A stretch of 64,000 nt of DNA, taken from JASLBX01 sp036374175 (lineage in GTDB: Bacteria > Actinomycetota > Actinomycetes > Jiangellales > Jiangellaceae). The stretch lies in NCBI GenBank assembly GCA_036374175.1, contig DASUUH010000088.1:37198-101197 (forward strand), written 5' to 3'. The notes beneath the pieces are model-generated. The model searched no databases, was not told where the DNA came from, and worked only from the letters and a program-made list of their open reading frames with translations. Below, piece by piece: positions 62,027-64,000 of this stretch (positions are counted from its first letter, which is position 1; the number at the start of each line of letters is the position of its first letter). The position numbers and the translations under genes were made by a program.

Positions 62027-62056
62027 GTTGCTCCTTACGAGAAGAGGGTCTACTGT
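62018..62056 (+). promoter_or_regulatory. WhiB7-type promoter with AT-tract
   Basis: AAAAAATA (62018-62025) sits immediately before TTGCTC (62028-62033), which is followed after exactly 17 bases by TACTGT (62051-62056). An AT-rich block touching the -35 box is the arrangement reported for WhiB7-activated promoters, where the AT-hook binds the minor groove. Autoregulation of whiB7 is therefore likely. Confidence 0.65.
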
Positions 62057-62121
62057 TCAACAAGACGCCTGGCCGCGCCATCATGGTGCGTGCCTATGAG
62101 ACGAGGAGAGGAGGCGTACCG

Positions 62122-62355
62122 ATGATCATCAGCCAGCTTCGTGAGCTGCACGTCCGCAGCGGGATTGGCGTGTCGGTGAACGCCTCCGAGCCGCGTTTCG
62201 ACGACCTCGGGGTGCGCACCATTGCGCCGTTCTACGTCCCGACGACGGGTGCAGTGCGTCCGCAGGCAGGGCAGGCCGCCATCGCCGATATGACGTTCGA
62301 CGTTGAGCGGGGCAAGGCCCGTCTGGGGGTCCCATCCTGGAGTCCACCGGCATAG
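62122..62355 (+). CDS. Leader ORF upstream of whiB7 (77 codons)
   Basis: ATG follows GAGGAGAGGAGG by eight bases and the codons have high third-position GC, so it is almost certainly translated. The product (MIISQLRELHVRSG to VPSWSPPA) is not recognised. Its last nine or so codons form the 5' arm of a long hairpin that excludes the whiB7 terminator, and the stop codon lies in the hairpin loop. It probably acts as a ribosome-sensing upstream ORF rather than encoding a working protein. Confidence 0.65.
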   Translation: MIISQLRELHVRSGIGVSVNASEPRFDDLGVRTIAPFYVPTTGAVRPQAGQAAIADMTFDVERGKARLGVPSWSPPA

Positions 62356-62391
62356 ATGCATCACTGCCGGCACCTCCAGGCCGCGGACCCC
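62326..62391 (+). promoter_or_regulatory. Anti-terminator hairpin of the whiB7 leader
   Basis: Three consecutive helices can form: GGGGTCC (62326-62332) with GGACCCC (62385-62391), CCTGGAG (62336-62342) with CTCCAGG (62374-62380), and CCGGCA (62347-62352) with TGCCGG (62365-62370). The 3' arm contains the 5' half of the terminator stem at 62379-62391, so the two structures cannot coexist. The leader-ORF stop (62353-62355) is in the loop. Confidence 0.6.
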
Positions 62392-62414
62392 GAATCGGGA
62401 TCCGCGGCCTTTTT
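62379..62414 (+). terminator. Intrinsic terminator in the whiB7 leader
   Basis: GGCCGCGGA (62379-62387) pairs with TCCGCGGCC (62401-62409), extended by CCC/GGG around a five-base loop, then TTTTT (62410-62414). A T-run terminator is rare in this GC-rich window. It lies 57 bases before the whiB7 start and 24 bases after the leader ORF. Confidence 0.85.
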
Positions 62415-62470
62415 CATTGCCCCGGACCGAGTTGACCAGACCGGATCGAGACAGAAGGGAGGTGACCACC

Positions 62471-62746
62471 GTGATGCTGGCGAGCGTCCTCGACCATGTC
62501 GTCTCAGAAGACGCCGTGATCCCGTGCCGGGCAGAGCCCGAGCTCTGGTTCGCAGAGTCGCCGGCCGACGTCGAGCTCGCCAAGTCGCTGTGCCGGGAGT
62601 GTCCGGTCCGGCTGGAGTGCCTGGCAGGTGCCCAAGACCGACGCGAGCCCTGGGGTGTCTGGGGAGGAGAGCTGTTCGTCGCAGGCAACGTCGTCCCGCG
62701 CAAGCGGCCGCGCGGCCGTCCCCGCAAATCTGACGTAGCGGCGTAA
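62471..62746 (+). CDS. whiB7: WhiB7 transcriptional regulator
   Basis: Iron-sulfur redox regulator of 91 residues that induces resistance to ribosome-targeting antibiotics. The four cluster cysteines are in VIPCRAEP and SLCRECPVRLEC, followed by the WhiB turn GVWGGEL and the AT-hook RPRGRPRK that defines WhiB7. GAAGGGAGGTGA precedes the start; GTG at 62471 or the next codon ATG at 62474 may be used. It lies directly downstream of uvrD2, as in mycobacteria. Confidence 0.93.
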   Translation: MMLASVLDHVVSEDAVIPCRAEPELWFAESPADVELAKSLCRECPVRLECLAGAQDRREPWGVWGGELFVAGNVVPRKRPRGRPRKSDVAA

Positions 62747-62839
62747 TCCCGAGACCGGCCAAACCGATTGCGAGACCTGAAAATGATCACTACTCACCTA
62801 CCGATCCGAGCCGATGAACTTTCGAACAGGAGCACTGCC

Positions 62840-63025
62840 GTGTACCTCATGAACGAAGCACTCGCCCGTGCGCACATGAAGGAGCGCATGAAGCACGCCG
62901 AACACGAACGAATAGTTAGCGACGTCCTGTCGGCCCGCCGGCTGCAGCGTCGGGCGGAGCGTGCTGCTCGCCGCGCTCGCAAGCTGGCACACGCCGCCGG
63001 CGTCGCACTCAGCCGGGTAGGCTGA
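62840..63025 (+). CDS. Small basic protein of unknown function
   Basis: A 61-residue protein starting VYLMNEALARAHMKERMKHA and continuing as an arginine-rich helix (RRLQRRAERAARRARKLAHA). Similar small basic proteins with a YLMNEALARARM-like start are common in actinobacteria. AGGAG lies seven bases before the GTG. It follows whiB7 by 93 bases. No function is known. Confidence 0.6.
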   Translation: MYLMNEALARAHMKERMKHAEHERIVSDVLSARRLQRRAERAARRARKLAHAAGVALSRVG

Positions 63026-63033
63026 TCACTCTT

Positions 63034-63089
63034 ACGATGATCATGCTAGCTCAGCGGGGCCAACCCCGCCGAGCCAGCATGATCATCGT
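63034..63089. terminator. 26-bp-arm hairpin after the small basic gene
   Basis: Arms ACGATGATCATGCTAGCTCA plus GCGGGG (63034-63059) and their near-complement (63064-63089) pair with two mismatches over 26 bases around CCAA. It begins eight bases after the stop and belongs to the TGATCA-type hairpins seen at 2235, 38863 and 46261. Confidence 0.65.
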
Positions 63090-63252
63090 TTGCTTATGCC
63101 GGCCGGTTGTCCTCAGTCGATGGGCCGAACGGGATGGCCGTTCAAGGTCGTTGGTCCTCGGGTGCTGACGACACTTGGCCCTGCTTCTGGGCCGCTCCAC
63201 CCACGGATGCTTAGTGATGTCACGAACAACGTAGTAAATCCGAGGAGCGGAC

Positions 63253-63954
63253 ATGAACAAGCGGCTGAGAGTACTGGGACTGGTCCTGGCGGTCATCGGT
63301 CTGGGCTTCCTGGCAGGCGGCGCCATCGCCTTTGCCAAGGTGCAGGACGGCTACGGGTCCCTGCAGGCCTTCAGCGAGGCGCAGAACGTCACCCTGACCT
63401 ACAACGAAGACGGGCAACTGATCGACCGGGGCGAGACCGCAGGCGCCGACGCGATCATGCAGCTGCTCACCGAGGACTGGAACTACCCGGTAGTCGAGTC
63501 CGACCTCGACCCTAACGACCCGCTGGTCAACACGGCGAGCGAATACATGTTCCAGATGGCCACGATCGCTTACCACACCTTGAACGGCACCCAAACCGTG
63601 GTGCTGGAGGAAGCCGTGGAGTACAACGGCGAGACCTTCGCGCCCGGCACCTACGAGTTCAACGTTGACGGCCGGTACTGGACCGGGTTCGACCGGATGC
63701 ACCCGATCGAGGGACCTGCGCGTGAGATGGCATGGACCGGTACCGCCCACGGCCTGATCGGTGAGCTCGGCGTTGGGACTGTTACCCACACGACCCTCCA
63801 GATGGGTCTCGGTCTGGCTGGCCTGCTGGCCGGCATCGGCGGAACGCTGATCCTGGCCGGCGCGGGCCTGGTCTGGGTCGGCCGGGCAGCGACCACCCGT
63901 CCGGGCGAAGCCGCTGAGATCCCTACCCCCCGCAAGGAGCCAATCGCCGTCTAA
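63253..63954 (+). CDS. Membrane protein of unknown function
   Basis: Protein of 233 residues with one helix at each end (LRVLGLVLAVIGLGFLAGGAIAF and LGLAGLLAGIGGTLILAGAGLVWVG). The extracytoplasmic domain between them, about 145 residues, includes YEFNVDGRYWTGFDRMHP. I do not recognise a family. GAGGAG precedes the ATG. The stretch of about 160 bases upstream, after the hairpin, shows no other gene. A GC-rich inverted repeat (GGCGGCGG and its complement) at the window edge may be its terminator. Confidence 0.75.
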   Translation: MNKRLRVLGLVLAVIGLGFLAGGAIAFAKVQDGYGSLQAFSEAQNVTLTYNEDGQLIDRGETAGADAIMQLLTEDWNYPVVESDLDPNDPLVNTASEYMFQMATIAYHTLNGTQTVVLEEAVEYNGETFAPGTYEFNVDGRYWTGFDRMHPIEGPAREMAWTGTAHGLIGELGVGTVTHTTLQMGLGLAGLLAGIGGTLILAGAGLVWVGRAATTRPGEAAEIPTPRKEPIAV

Positions 63955-64000
63955 GGTGACGCTCCACACTGCCGGCGGCGGCGGCCTGATGGCCGCCGCC

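Noticed and set aside
1..64000. tRNA, rRNA, CRISPR array, prophage or secondary-metabolite cluster
   Set aside because: I looked for cloverleaf-like sequences, regularly spaced repeats, integrases and modular synthases and saw none. A dedicated tRNA or CRISPR search could not be run.

Overview
The window is a chromosomal segment from a high-GC Gram-positive bacterium (Actinomycetia). Evidence: very GC-rich codons, frequent GTG starts, many four-base gene overlaps, several probable leaderless genes, and actinobacterial marker genes (WhiB7, DUF3107, DUF3117, AdnAB, MoeZ, UvrD2, SigE with a zinc anti-sigma factor). Two blocks follow the gene order I recall from Mycobacterium tuberculosis: folP2 / DivIVA-like / tag / DUF3117 / O-methyltransferase / sigE / rseA / htrA / tatB / mrp, and rhlE-type helicase / ferritin-like / DUF3107 / TetR / moeZ / ATL / adnA / adnB / nudC / uvrD2 / whiB7. 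The genus cannot be fixed from sequence alone; a Jiangellales- or Propionibacteriales-like lineage is a guess.

Layout. 1-2.2 kb: the end of a CcdA/DipZ-type membrane protein and a two-component system. 2.3-7.9 kb: FolP2-like protein, DivIVA-like protein, a paaX-paaG-tag operon, DUF3117 and leucyl aminopeptidase. 7.9-11.6 kb: FdhF/YdeP-type molybdoenzyme, divergent fdhD, and a GNAT protein. 11.6-18.5 kb: a decayed ABC ATPase, then the envelope-stress block (O-methyltransferase, SigE, anti-sigma factor, RseB-like protein, HtrA, TatB), Mrp and MarR. 18.5-21.7 kb: a TPP-riboswitch-controlled ECF thiamine/HMP transporter. 21.8-25.1 kb: lipoprotein, PPOX-like protein, acyltransferase, HNH protein, GSP17M-like protein. 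25.1-30.7 kb: a LolA-like/ABC/Nudix operon facing a second two-component system. 30.7-33.7 kb: a coupled run of DUF6758, PHP, MarC and a PD-(D/E)XK nuclease. 33.7-38.7 kb: anti-sigma-type ATPase, hydrolase, L,D-transpeptidase, DEAD-box helicase, ferritin-like protein, DUF3107. 38.9-46.3 kb: TetR, small acidic protein, hydrolase, MoeZ, an AbiEi-like gene between long hairpin repeats, an MprF-like pseudokinase fusion, and an alkyltransferase-like protein. 46.3-52.8 kb: adnA-adnB. 53-59.7 kb: TesB, secreted 5'-nucleotidase, EEP phosphatase, DeoD, NudC, and an HTH-MurA fusion. 59.9-64 kb: uvrD2, a leader ORF with attenuator, whiB7, and two small or unknown proteins.

The most interesting signals are not enzyme genes. 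(1) A ribosome-mediated attenuator appears to sit between uvrD2 and whiB7: an AT-tract promoter, a well-initiated 77-codon leader ORF, a long anti-terminator whose 5' arm is the last codons of that ORF, and an intrinsic terminator just before whiB7. (2) A hairpin element with GTTCGATCACGTTCGGCAG ends occurs once as an 88-bp unit that supplies the last codons of the molybdoenzyme gene, and again as two outward-facing truncated copies bounding a 1.33-kb AbiEi-like cassette. (3) The O-methyltransferase next to sigE has no ATG/GTG/TTG at its expected start, but has an ATT five bases after a perfect AGGAGG. No tRNA, rRNA, CRISPR array, transposase or prophage gene was seen.
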